From assembly GCF_000150275.1 (NCBI RefSeq), contig NW_002060943.1, positions 6,874,299-6,938,298 of the forward strand: a DNA stretch of 64,000 nt, given 5' to 3'. The notes under the pieces are model-generated. The model had not been told where the DNA came from and searched no databases. It saw only the letters and a list, made by a program, of their open reading frames with translations. The translations under genes were made by a program, and so were the position numbers. The number at the start of each line of letters is the position of its first letter. Position 1 is the stretch's first letter. This document shows positions 37,533 through 51,090 of the stretch, piece after piece. The stretch is from Trichoplax adhaerens (lineage: Eukaryota > Placozoa > Uniplacotomia > Trichoplacea > Trichoplacidae).

Positions 37533-37815
37533 ATGGATTGAGAAAAGTCATAACAAAGATGCTAATATAGAGTACGTAATTACTGCAAATACCATTACCT
37601 TCAACTATCTCATGACGTTTAAAATTCACAATAAGCCTAGTCATTCATTGATTAATCATCACTACATAACATAACTACATACGCCTACATAACATGGATT
37701 GAGAAAAGTTAGAACAAAGATACCAATATAGAATACGTAATTGCTACAACTTCCATGCCTTCAACTACTTCGTGACCTTTAAAAATTGACAATAAGCATT
37801 GATTAATGATCACTA
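37533..37815. repeat. Tandem duplication, unit 161 bp, 2 copies
   Basis: ATGGATTGAGAAAAGT at 37533 recurs at 37694. Downstream landmarks (ACAAAGAT, GAGTACGTAATT / GAATACGTAATT, CCTTCAACTA) follow in the same order in both copies. Confidence 0.8.
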
Positions 37816-38006
37816 TGGCTTAGAATGGCAATGAAATATGTATTCGGAGTCCATGAAGCAAATCTTCCCTGTATTGGGAAATTTCTATTTTAAAGAAATT
37901 GACTTTGCCGGATCTATGCGTATACCTCATGGAATGAATGACATTCTATTCGATATAGCCGAAAAAACGGTAGAACCTCTTCTACAACGTCGAATCATCT
38001 CAATCG

Positions 38007-38031
38007 ATAATAATAATAATAATAATAATAA
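38007..38031. repeat. (TAA)n microsatellite, about 8 units
   Basis: Uninterrupted ATA/TAA trinucleotide run. Confidence 0.9.
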
Positions 38032-38642
38032 CATTATATCTCTCTCTATGTATAATTAGTAGCGTTAATAATTAGTTAATTATATATTGAATTATGAGAT
38101 ATTACAATGAATATCTAGTAAAGTCTGTGAATGCAGAACGACGGGTGGAGCAGGATTAACGTCATCGGTGACGTCAAAAATGGCCAGGATAAATTGATTT
38201 AGGTAATTGGCTAACGAGTGATGGATAATTAACTATTTGGAGCTAGCAGCGCAATGGAACCTCAATACCAAATTGCGTGTTTGAACTTGCGAATATATAC
38301 TATTGTACATTAATTAAAAATCTTAATTACTGCAATAAAATAGGAATTGATAGAAATTTTATGTCAAGGCATGGCAGAGATTCATCAACTTGCACTTTAG
38401 GAATGGATAATTTGTTTCAAGAATAATATTTTCATAAATACTAGCAGAACCCTTGCTCATTTACTTCGCATATTGTACTCTTACTCTTTACTTTGGAATA
38501 AACTAGAGCTGGGTGTAACTGACGCAATCAGTGTACTTTCCTTTTCATAATTATAATACTAGCGATCTAGCTTCATCGATGATGTAATATACACCTATGG
38601 CACAGTAATCGATATCTAACACTGAAATTGATAGTCTATTTT

Positions 38643-38950
38643 ACAGCAGATTTATTCACTGCATTGATTAATACAATTTAATAGCTGCACCCTATGATCT
38701 TTATTACTAGCAAAGATTACTGTTTCTTACCTTTATCTAATATCTTATCACTATTACAATATTATCTTTATCAATAGCGTGATAATATAGATGTGTACAA
38801 TTAAACTTGATTGTGAGTACATTTTCACAGCAGATTTAATCACTGCATTCGAATAATAACTTAGAATTGAACAGCTAGACTCGATGACCTACGTATATTG
38901 CAGAACAACTAAGAATTTTAATTTCTTAGCTTTATCTAATGCTTGAGTTT
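38643..38950. repeat. Diverged tandem duplication, offset about 184 bp
   Basis: ACAGCAGATTTATTCACTGC at 38643 recurs as ACAGCAGATTTAATCACTGC at 38827. Later landmarks (TTTCTTACCTTTATCTAAT and TTTCTTAGCTTTATCTAAT) also recur in order. Confidence 0.65.
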
Positions 38951-40964
38951 AGTAAATTTTTTTCCTCCAATGTTAGCTGCAATAATATTTAGGTCAGATA
39001 TAACTAAAACTAATATTTATTAAATGTTAACAGTAACATGACGTAACACAATTTTATAACAACTTTTTCTCAATTGTTAGTTAACGTTTACCTAACATAC
39101 TAGTAAAAAAATTCAAATATTAAGGGTATCAAGATATAAACCTATAATTTATTTGTCGATTTAAAACCATTTCTGCATAGAATAGTATAGTGAAGTTGAT
39201 TGTAATTATGACGGTGAATAAATCACAGTTGATCGGATTCCCCTGAAACTTGTATTACTTTCACAGATATTAATCAATGCTTTTTCAATTCAATCCTATG
39301 AGAAATAAAGCATGAAAATTAAATTAAAATGAAAAGAGGATACTTTCGAAATGCTAGTTATTAATTTAGCTATATAATTAAATTCGCTTTTCAGATTTGG
39401 CCTATTGTAGTTTAAGTACTATAGTAAACTTATCCTAAAGTTTAATTGATAAAGAATCCTATTTCAAATTTTGAACCTTAATGACGTAAGCCAGATTGTA
39501 TACTTCAATATCTTGATCGTTCTTATATTTTAGTATTTGAAATTCTAGTCAATAATCGTATTTCAACACTTTAATTGTACACCATAAAGCTATCGTATAT
39601 ATCAAAGCAAAACCGCAAAGTAAAACCATTATCAGTATTTATAGAACTAACAATTACTGGAATAAGCGGAAAGTAAATGTATCGCTTTACTCAAATTTCG
39701 CTTTATCGAACAGTCATATGGAATTATAGCAAGATAACGTAATACGCGTAAGTATTACCATTAGGCGTTAAAATTCTCATAGTCATATAACTTGTAAAGT
39801 AATTATTACTCAAACTACACAATTAAGTATTTCATTTATATTCTGCATAAGCAGATCAGATATACTATCTGTAACTCAGCTATTGGTGTTGTATTGGTCA
39901 TTTTACTGAAGTCTACTGCATCTTTGAAAGCACTAACCAAATACTTATTCAATACTTAAATGAATCAATTCAATCCTTTCATTCTTGATAATACACCTAC
40001 TTAATAACCTTTCTTATCTCCTTAGATGCAAGAAAGCTCCAGGAAATGCATAGCATATTTGGATGAAAATTTACTGTAAAGCATGCAGTAATTTTTCGTC
40101 TTTTATTCTTATTAATTTTTATACAATAGCAAAGGCAAGTAAGTCATAAGTCATAGATGAATAGTTATATGAATGATTATACGTGATATTTTTCGTAATC
40201 TTTCTGGTTGAGAAGTTACTACCAATATCATTATATATACATATTAATAGCCTGAAAGTCGATCAGCTATTTCTATATGTGTGTATTGTCGACTAACTCT
40301 AACAAGAAACTGCAAAGCTATCACTATTGATAGCTATTGTTAACATCGACAACAATGATATCAATGCGGCATCTCATAGCAAGAATTATTAATGAGCTTG
40401 CGACAATAGAATCAAAATAAGAACTGTTAGTATAAAGTAGCGATAACCAATAGCGGTAATACAGAGTTTGATCAATTGATATTATATTATTGTAACCGCA
40501 GTTCTTTATAACAAATCATCCACTCCTTTTCACGCATTAAACTAATCCACATTAAACTGACGATTTAATCGCTTAAGAAGAAAGGAATGATTTACCTAGA
40601 CGGAATACTCACAGTTTGTAATTAGTTTTATTTTACTGCCGACAAAAAATCATTTTACTTATATATTTGTAATTTTCGCTGTTTTAGATTTTGGCTTTTA
40701 AACTGTACACAATCACTTAGCTGTTAAAGGTATGAAACTACAGTTGTAAATTCCTATAGTACACTAAGCAACGAAGTATATGACTGCAGATATTTTCAAA
40801 TTAAAGACAAAAGCTTCTTACCTCTGGAATTGTGTGCGCGTAGTTTCTATCTAGGCAAATTATCAATTGAAGCTTTAATGTATTAATGCAATCTCTACCA
40901 TACAGTAAAATAATATCATCGTATATATTATATGAAGTGAGCTAAAACAGTTCTAAAGCATAAA

Positions 40965-43900
40965 ATGACTACGACAAGTAGTGGCACTAGCAATCCTGCG
41001 AATGAAATCGATAACCCTGGAATATTTAGAAGCCTATCACAGGCTATCAAACGATCTCGAGCTTCAAAATATACTATAAATTATGATACTTTGCCGAAAG
41101 AACGAAGAATAGGATTCATCGACTACCGACCAAAGTGGTTGCAAGTCTTTAATGATCCCAAATGGTTGCTGCTAGTCTTGATGCTATTTCAGCTATCTGT
41201 TGGAATGGCTACAGCAGGATTTAGAACGACAGTTTTAACATCTATAGAGAAACGTTTTTATTTAACATCGCTTCACTTTGGCGTAATAGTAGCCTTTTAT
41301 AACATTGGTGGGGCCATGATCGGCTCCTTCTTAGCTTTGTTTGGTCGTCGTTGGCCAAGATCGGTTATAATTGGAAGCGGTTGTTGTGTTGTTGGTATTA
41401 GTTATATTCTCTTCGCCCTTCCCCATTTCTTAGTAAGTCCTTACAAGCTACTATTTCTTCGACAAGGATCATTTCCAACATGTAATGGTAGCCTACATAG
41501 TCAAGCTGCATCGGCAACTACCCAATGCCATGATAGCATTCGTCGATATAGGGCTTTTATGCCGTTATTTATCATTTCTCAATTTCTAGCTGGTTGTGGC
41601 GCCTCTACATTATGGACAACAGCTTGGGACTACATTGAAGAAAATGTAAGCCCAACTGCCTCTTCCATCTATACCAGTAGTGTTATGCTATTTTCTGGAT
41701 TAGGTCCAACTATTGGCTTCATTCTCGGTGCTTTCTTCGTTAGAACTCCTGTCGATTGGCCTGAAGTTTCAAATGGTAAGGTAGATTAATTGTAAACCTA
41801 AAAATGTAGGCCTCTAATAATAATTCTTTATAAAATCACCCCTAGTTTACTTATTGCTTATAAGATCATGAAAGGTTAACCACAAATTATTTAGTGATCA
41901 TTTTCAACTTGATTCACACATCGTCAATTAACTCCTTCGAATATAGCACCATTCTGCTTTTTTTTATTAATCTAGAATAAATTTAATGCTGATTAAGAGA
42001 ATGCCTCTATCAATCACAGCAACTGGAAAGTTACTGACTTAGTTTATTGTCATAGCGAGTAAAACTGAAGCATTATGAACTATTGATCCACTTTTCCTCA
42101 TTAAAATTTGAGTCTTTGAAAGTGAAATCAAATTCATATAAAATTATCACTAATCTCCTAGCATTCATAACTAAAGACATTGTTAAGATCACGTTATTGA
42201 AAACCGTAACTTCTCTCGATATAATGTTTTACGATTGATAATTATCCTACTTATAAAATAGACAATTACTTTGAATGAAAGATGACAATTAGAAAGGCTA
42301 TAATGTTATTATTGCTGTCGATAAAGGATAATTTTCTTCATTTGTTAATTTTATTTATTTATTTTTTATTGATCTGGATTACTTTTAAACAAAATAATGA
42401 ATGGAATTAAATAGAAGCCATCGCTATTGATAATCCTGATTGGATTGGTGCTTGGTGGTTAGGATTTATAACTGTTGGTTTCTTCTTGGTTATTATTTCA
42501 CTAACCATTATCCTCTTTCCTTCATTTTTGGCAAAATACGATTATTATAAATCGCGATTAAATGGTGTCCATACCAGTGCTTCCGGCGTTGTTTTCAATT
42601 ACAATAACTATTCCTTGACAGGAGTATCGACAACAGAAAGCATGCCTCATGGTAGAAACTTTGCATATCGCTCAGGAGCCGATAATATTACAGATTATAC
42701 GCATTTTACGATGCTAATAGGGCAATTTCTAAAGAACAAAGCATTAATGTACCTCATGCTCGGACTTACTGTTCAAAGCATTGGTTTATCGGGTTTCGCT
42801 ACATTCTTAACTAAATACTTCCAGGTTAATTATGATCTTGATCCATTTTTAGCTAGTTTCATTGGTCTATTGACCGTTGTAGTTGGCTTTGGTGGAGCTG
42901 TGTTCCTGGTAAGTAAACATTTTTATAGATTCATAATTTTCACTTCTGCACCGATTTTTCATTTTTCTATGATTATATTACGTTAAGATAACATAAATAG
43001 TACTTTTCCTTATACTTTCTCAGATGATTATATACAGTAGGAAACATTTTTATACTATCCAGTATAATTCATGATAACATAGTTCATTTTTTTCTCTTGA
43101 TTTGTCGTATAGGGAAATATTGTCACAAGTGCTAGCAAAATTAGCATAGCTACCATTAGCCGTTTCGTAACGGTATCCTCTATACTGGGGATTGTCACAT
43201 GTATGACATTTTTATTTGCATGTCCAACTTCTCGAATAGCTGGTATTAATATCGATTACCACGGTAATTTTTCGCAGAGTCCAACGTAAGTCTATAGCTC
43301 TATTGGCAATTTATTAAATTTAGGCTTAAAAGTATATCGGTGACTTAAGAATATTTACTGCTTCACAGAATTCTTACAGCTGATTGCAATGTGGACTGTC
43401 ATTGTCAGCAGCAGAGTTTCCTGCCAATTTGTGATTTAAATACGAATATTACTTACTATTCTCCCTGTTATGGTGGCTGTAAAATAGCGTCTAATAATCA
43501 AGGAAGTGTAAGCAAAGTTTTATTCTCATACTAGTCAAACCTTCCACATTATTACAAAATCTAATTAGTTTGATATATTTGACGATTGTATTATCTAAGT
43601 TTGCCAACAAAAAAATCGCCCTTCTAAAATTATGTCTATTTTTTTTTTCTTCCATTTAGAACGATCTTACCTGCAAATGCTTCAATTCTATAAAAGCACA
43701 TCGTTTTGTATCCAGAAAGTGTCAACAAGGGTGCAAACTTTTTGTTCCATTTTTACTAGGTTTTATTACCTTGATCTTTTTGACTACCTTGTGTATTATT
43801 CCTTCGTCACAAGCTATGATCAGGTTTGATTATCTAACTTCCTGTGATCAAAATTTGTAACAACCAGTATTCTAGTATAAAACTAAATTTCTATTTCGTT

Positions 43901-44487
43901 GATGCTGTATTTTCAGGTGTGTACCACAAAAGCAACGATTTGCCGTTCTATCTGCCAATTGGCTTGTTGTTCGTTTACTTGGTGCAGTACCTGGTTCTAT
44001 TATAGCTGGATTAATATTAGATTCTTCATGTATAATTTGGAAAACGGAGTGTGGACAAAGTGGCCATTGTCTTCAATATGATACAAGTAAATTGAGCGTG
44101 ATCATGACGGTCTTCACTTGTACATTGAAAATAATATCAACAGTATTTTTATATCTTGGTTGGAAAAACTATGGCATTTTAATGTTTGAACAAGATCCAA
44201 CTAATCTTACATATCGAGTTTTTATTCGGCGCTATTATAGCTGGCACTTTTGCAGATTAAAAGGTGATCACCTTAAAACTCGATTAAATTCAACGCTTCG
44301 GCCCAAAATGGATAATAGTGCATTTATAAGTAGAAGCAAATGTATTGATAGTACACGAACAAACCATAGAGAAAGAATACCTTTACAAGATCTCCATGAT
44401 AATACTTTAAGTATTGGTACTAACACAGTAACGAAAACGACCTCTAATGAGACATTTAACCGTATATCTTATGAATCTAATGTATAA
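40965..44487 (+). CDS. OATP/SLCO-family organic anion transporter, gene F (6 exons, 783 aa, divergent)
   Basis: Exons 40965-41775, 42415-42908, 43113-43285, 43369-43507, 43660-43823 and 43917-44487 join to 2352 nt with phases 1,0,2,0,2. The membrane part begins at I-G-F-I-D-Y-R-P-K-W-L-Q. The signature N-P-D-W-I-G-A-W-W-L-G-F-I (277-289) has Asn and Asp where the family has Asp and Arg. Exon 2 carries an insertion of about 30 residues, rich in Tyr, Asn, Ser and Thr, in the cytoplasmic loop after helix 6. The Kazal-like domain (about 499-530) keeps six Cys (C499, C503, C505, C514, C526, C530), but C514 is followed by Asp instead of the usual Gly. The last exon has V-P-Q-K-Q-R and S-S-C-I-I-W-K and a long polar tail, more than 100 residues and rich in Thr, Ser and Arg. 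It is the most divergent member of the cluster. Substrate unknown. Confidence 0.92.
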
Positions 44488-46368
44488 TAGCAAGTAAAGA
44501 CTACTGAACTGATTTACTAAGAATTAAAATATTTAGTTATTATCGCCACGGCAGATATGTATGTATTTCGCTGAGGCTAATTACAACTATGGATTAATTC
44601 ATGTACTATAGAATTTTACCTAGGCCATTTACGGTAAATACAGAGATTGCAATTTACTTTTGTGAAATTGCTAAGTCTCTTCAACGCTATACTTGTTGAG
44701 AAGGAATAATTATAGATTTTTACAAACTGATTTAAAGCTGATGCATCTTATATTCATCCCTATATGGAATATACTAATCACAAGTAGGAACTTTTGTTTG
44801 TTTGCGTACATTCTCGTACATTTATATCAATTAACTCTACTGTAATAGATTGTTTGAAATTATTTAAAATTTAGATTTATCGTAAATTTGGACAAATATC
44901 AACTGATATTAAACTTTTGATGTTTTGAACTTTGATTGTTGATTTTAAGGCCTTAATTTTATTCATAGCTAATTATTACCGGGAAATGTCACCTTCTATA
45001 ATATCTGCTATTACTCAGTATTGTCTAGTGATATCTTACTGTCTAGCCGAGATTGAAATAGAATTGTGCTTTCCTTAATAAAAGAATTCCTCTTGGTTTT
45101 AGCTGTTTGTGACTTATGGTTGTCATAATATATACGAGATCATGATAGCTAATATGCTTTTCATCATTCCTTTGTGAACGGTGGAACATTCACAGGTATC
45201 AACTGATATATGATATACGTCAACGCGCTAAACAGTTACTTGCAAATCCCTGATCGCAGCTTTGTCTTCGTAAATAAAAATAATAAGCGAGCCCTTAAAT
45301 AAGATTTGTTAATAAGTTATAAGAATAAGTTTGTATTCGATCATGTATTTATTTATTCTCGTATTACTTGGTTTCTGTTTACATAGAACTTACTGATATG
45401 ATTACGCTACGTAAATCATAAAGGTGCATGTTGATCTAAAGGTATGACATTCTGATAGCACCATATGAAATGCCAGGCATTTTTCCACTAATACTATTTG
45501 AAAACATGTTTACGCGCAGCTTACTACTCAGACTGTAATTTTATCTTCATAAAGCTTGTTATGGAATAACTTTTGCATAGTTGCCGTAATATAGCTTCCT
45601 TAAGATTACTCATTTATAAATGTGCCGATAGACTGATACTAATTTATCTATGACGATTAACATGTTTTCAACAGATAAATGCATACCGTAATTTAATAAT
45701 ATTATCCAAGTACTGATAGCTCATGCTGTGTAGACTAAATATAAACTGACCGATTTTTCAATAAAGTTTCGGTTCAGGTTTATCCAAAGAAAGATTAGTG
45801 TTGTTGGTGATCTTCCTAGCGATAGGACATCGTCAGTATTTAAGGTTGTACTGAATAAGGTGTCGGGAGTCCGGACAAACCTGATAGTAGATTCGCAGTG
45901 TTAGTTTTCAGTAGTTGTTCTTTAACTTTTCTTAGTTACAAATTTAGATTTTTAACAAGGCTAAATGTAAAGTTATCTGAATAGTGATCAAGTAAGGGCA
46001 ATAGTGTTTTAATTACTGCAGTTAGATATATTTTATCGCTCACAATAAAAGTTCATATCGAAAATGTTTTCTGGATGACCACTCTAAAGTCATATCGATA
46101 AGTAGAACTAAAGAACATTGGAACTAGCATTGAGAGGATATTATGATGCTGATTTACTGATTTATTAATTTTATGCTTTAACCAATTATATCTTTGCTAA
46201 TAGCAGACTTTAGCTTTATACTAAAATACTGTACGTATATATTTTACGACATAATCAGTTGTGCTTCTGCGAGATGTGCAAATATCCGTAGCCACGTCGT
46301 TGTTTCAATAGCACTAGTGCAAACTCCCGTCGCTTTACTGACGGTTTACGATAATGTGCTCATTTAAC

Positions 46369-46448
46369 AGAGGTTCAGTAACTTTATACCGTACCGTGTA
46401 GACCTGTCAGAGGTTCAGTAACTTTATATCGTGTACTGTGTACAGTAC
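46369..46448. repeat. Short tandem duplication, unit 40 bp, 2 copies
   Basis: AGAGGTTCAGTAACTTTATA occurs at 46369 and again at 46409. It is followed by diverging GTAC-rich sequence (GTGTACTGTGTACAGTACTG in the second copy). Confidence 0.75.
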
Positions 46449-48420
46449 TGATCTGCAAATGATTAGGTATGGCTAATGTTATTTGCAATAAAATTCGCGT
46501 AGATGAAATATAAGCCAGCTGATGTTGCGTTACCTGCGACTTGTTTGCAACGACACGATTAGTCGTCTTTATTCTACTAATGATAGATTTAGCACAGCCA
46601 TGAGATATTGCCATTTATACTGGTATTACTATAAGCAATTCTAACAATGATATTGGTCGCTGTTGATTTGGTTGATCATGCTATAATTATTGCTTTTAAA
46701 TTTAGAATTATAAAAGAAAGGAGATGAATTATTCAACATATTAGCGATCAGATGGTTGCATAAGGGGTATATTAAATTTGACTTAAAGTCTAAACAGATG
46801 GTTTACTAGCACGTAAGGCGGTCGAAAGTAGTGGGTGGCTTACACATCACATTGGAATCAATATAGCATGTTCTACGAGTTAACCAAATTTACCGCTTAG
46901 CTTTAACTATTGAAAATGAAGTTTTCAAGAAAGCCATTATTAGCATACTGTACATCTGAATAACAAAAAAGATCAGATTAAATAAAAGACGATTTAGACT
47001 AATGATTATTCTGTAATTATGTAATGTAAATCGATTTTAAAAAATTGAATTAGTATTGAAAAATTATTTATTATATCAATTCTAACAAATATTAGAATCA
47101 CCTGGGTGGATCTAATGGGCTGAATTGATTTGTTCAAGAACCATATGATCTTAGCCAAGTAAAATCGATCACAATCACCGTTCTTTTTTGACCATTGGGT
47201 CAGTATTACACTGAAATCGACATCATTTTAGGCAAGAAATCGTTTAAAAAATCGATGTCATCGTTATTTAATAATGGCCATTTTCTTCAACATAGCAAAC
47301 GCAATTATACAAATTATATAAAATTTGGCTAAAACTGCGAGTTTTAACTGACGCATAAGAAAGTGAAAATTTAAAGCGAAAAAAATTACCTTACAACTGA
47401 CACTACTTGGTCAACATTTCGCCTAGAAGTGGATTAAGTATGGAAAATGAAGAGGTATGAGTAAAAAGTTTATGGCATTTTCTCTATAGTAGCTGTAACT
47501 TGACATAGGTCATAACTTAGATCGTTTTGTTTTCGTTCACATCCTGTGACAGATATTTTAATTTTCGGTGCATATATATATTCATGTGTAGCGTTCTGCT
47601 AATAAATAGAGTCGATGCATACACTCGTGATATTACTTTATTTTAACATACTTTAAGATCTTACATCATACGTACTACGGTAACAAAATTACGGTCTAGG
47701 AATAATGATTCCAGCTATATATCTACAAAGGATATATTGATCTTAGCTTTCCCAACATTTTGGTTTCCAAACCTTTTCTAGCACATTTCATTCAATTAAA
47801 TCATGTCTTCGATTCCCTATTCACGGTTAAGTTTGCCTTGCTATACGTTAGATCCTATCTTTTTTGACGGAATGCCATTTCATGATTTGAAGTAATTTTT
47901 AGCGCTTTTTGATCATTTGAAGCCTTCACGGTATTGTGATCTAATCCTATCTGTCGTATCGTTAGCCAGCCAATAGCCAACTACTCTGATTTGTTCTACT
48001 GATAAATAATATCGATATAAGATTCAAATAGTCTGGGGGTACCAAACATTGGTTGAACTTAAACATTTTGTCTTTAGATCAGTATATGATGATTTCTATT
48101 GCACAAACCAAATACACGTATTTATTTGAAGGCGACTGTATTATATATAAAATGAGCGTAGTTATTAATAAAATAAGCGATACGCATACTATTAGTTCGA
48201 TTTACTAGAATTACATATTAATCTTTTCTATTAACATCATCTCTACTTTTTGATAACATACTTACAATAGTCATTTATGATGAGGTGAACAAGGTCGAAG
48301 CGTTAAAGTAACTGAATTCGGATAGAAAATTTTATTAATGTGCATGTAGGTATGCTACAATAGCCTGGCATTATGCTGATATGAATATTAAATCCAATAT
48401 GATTCAAACACTAGAATACC

Positions 48421-48592
48421 CATAATATCATGTAGCCAAACTTTATAATTATTTTTATTAAGCTAGTTTTTTTGATTTTAGTTTCAACTCTAATTGTTTT
48501 AGTACGCATAATATCATGTAGCCAAACTTTTAATTATTTTTTACTAAGCTAGTTTATTCAATTTTAGTTTTAACTCTAACTTTTCTTTATGC
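48421..48592. repeat. Tandem duplication, unit 86 bp, 2 copies
   Basis: CATAATATCATGTAGCCAAA at 48421 recurs at 48507. The rest of each unit (AAGCTAGTTT, TTTTAGTTT, AACTCTAA) matches closely. Confidence 0.85.
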
Positions 48593-50939
48593 GCTGCATA
48601 TCTTTGGAATATGATGTTGTTTTGTTTTAAGCATCATTTTTTTTTAACTTCCTATAAAGTTTGTTACAATTTTATGCTATATTAATAGCAGGAGAGGATG
48701 ATTAAATTTTTTTAACGCTAAATATCGAATCCAATAAGTTCATGATACACTTGCGCCATACTGTCAAGAGGATTAGCTGGTAGATGGGTCTCGGTTTCAC
48801 AAAATATTTGCGTCTTTACTTGTTACTCTTGTAGTCTCTATGTATTCCAACATTTATGCATTCGTTCTTCAGTAATTAGTATATTCTTACTTTTAAAACT
48901 TCTGGTAACTTAATAACATTACGAAATATGCTTTAAAAAATGTACTTTTTACTATGCGTGTAGTATAAAAATTAGAATACTTGTTTAGTCTTCAGCACGT
49001 CGTAAAATAAAAAGTACTCTATTCAAGTAAAATGTAAAATAGCTAGCTATACCATCATAGGCTGTAACTACTGTAATTCCTACTTCTTTGCAATGCTAGT
49101 TCTTGTTGTGTATATACAACTTCTGCGACTCACTGAGCCTGTACTTATATCGTGGTGTATAATTGTTGGATTAATTTTGGGGGGCTGGAATTATTTTCTC
49201 TATGAGGTCGTACATAGATTTTAGTTTCAATAGGATGATCAATTCTGATGAAGAGTTACTACCCATTCTATTCTGCTTTTAATTAACGTTGTTTCTCGTT
49301 ACAAATTACTATCATATTCTGATAGATTCTATATAGCGGAAATGAATGGCTAAACCATTCGTTAATGCAGTTTGTAATTCTAGTTGGATGGCAAAACTGG
49401 CTATAATACCCCAGATACTACCATCTAAAAATTTATGGCAAAGTGCTCTACTGAAATGCCCATAGCCATACGAAATTTCATATACTTACGCGCGTACAAT
49501 GTCAATTGCTTAAAAATAATGATTCAGTGGATTCCTCCCAAAACACCAAATTATCGCCAATCAAATGGCTATTTGAAATTTTTATAATGCCAGTGTAGGT
49601 TTATGATATCGTCTTGGTTCTCGCCCAAAACTCAAGCCGATACCTAAATTTATCCAGTTAGATACAAGTCATTATCTTATACGTTAGATAAATGAGAAAT
49701 TTTAATCCTAATATTGCATTGTGAATACGGCTACCTTTGCAAAGTGTTGTCCTAATTGCTTGTGAGCAGTAGCGCATGGTTTCAAATAGTAAGTACTACA
49801 GTATGTAGATTGTTGAATCTACACTGCGGATTCTACGGTATATCACATTGATGCTCATAAAATACATCGCATAATCATAATATAATTGAATATTGCGACT
49901 ATTTGTTACTGTATCGTAATTTATGCTGGAAATATTGCAACCGCAGTAGCTATACCATGATAATGATCCATTTATTTTACTTTACGGCTTCTTCCTCTAT
50001 TGATATGAACATCTGATATCGTATCGGGATGATTTCGTATTGGGCGCTGTAAGTATAACATGTAGTCTACCCTTAACGTCCAATTATGTGCCAATGCGCT
50101 CTTGAGTATTTACATCGTGATCCTGAATAAAATCAACTACTCCATTAACGTTCGTACCGCCAATCATACGGAATAATTTGACATTGAACGTTTATCAGTG
50201 ATATATATATATATATACGAGCACTCATATATCCTCTATAGGGGGCATGCTTCCAAGAACTCGTATCCTTAGAGTTCAAGATATCTTAAATCAAGTTTAC
50301 TTAGGACTGCTACTTCACAGCTTATATCTGTATCTTCCAGAATACCAGTCTTGAAGCTGCCACAGTTGGTTTATAGCGGTGTTCTTCATGTCTAAAATAC
50401 AGATGCAAATGCATTACTATGCCAGGACCATATACCATTGCTTGGTTAAAGGGAAATCGATCCTTTGCTATCGGAAATTGTCTTACTAAATGATACATTT
50501 AATAATCCATGACAGTACAAAGGACTTCCTTTTACTTGTCTTTACTACTGCAACTACGCTACTGTACAAGTTGGTGCTACCGATATTACTATTAATTCTA
50601 TTCCGGCAGCAAAGTATTCATCCTACAGTGCTGTCAATAACATAATCGAACATAGTCTTTGGTGTAAAGTTTAGGTAACCGAGAATAGAGTTTCTAATTT
50701 TCATCTAGTGTAGATATTATGAGGATGAATAAATTCACGTATGCAAACTTGTGAGATAAAGCAGTAATTTGCATTTTAAGGCATATCGTAAAGTTTGTTG
50801 AGTTAGCGCTGATATTTAGGTCTACGTTTAGCGGGTATATGTCTCAATTCAGAACAAAATGAAGATCTTGTAGGGAGATTTTAACATGTAATCATGATGT
50901 AGTCTAGACTGGAGGTTTCTTTAAGTTTAGCTCTCTTAC

Positions 50940-51090
50940 GTGGATAGAATCAGAATAAATCAATCTATTCCGATATCAAAACAAGGGAGCCATGATACAG
51001 TAGATGAACGGTTTCTTTCACCTCGATGATCTATACGGGAAACGTATATCGGAATAAATGGATCGATTCAGGTATCGAAACTAACGGCCT
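50940..51090. repeat. Degenerate duplication, offset about 99 bp
   Basis: GAATAAATCAATCTATTCCG at 50953 resembles GAATAAATGGATCGATTCAG at 51052, with further similarity on both sides. The match is weak. Confidence 0.4.

Larger units (their letters stand above)
35063..40964. other. 5.9 kb spacer between the divergent genes E and F
   Basis: Genes E (-) and F (+) are divergent, so both promoters should lie here. The stretch has a minisatellite (35831-36275), a T15 run near 35788-35802, a duplication at 37533-37815, a trinucleotide run (38007-38031) and the duplication at 38643-38900. A frame of 73 codons at 37838-38059 ends in an Asn run encoded by the trinucleotide repeat. Its first half looks protein-like but I do not recognise it. 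No further OATP exon is seen. Confidence 0.45.
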
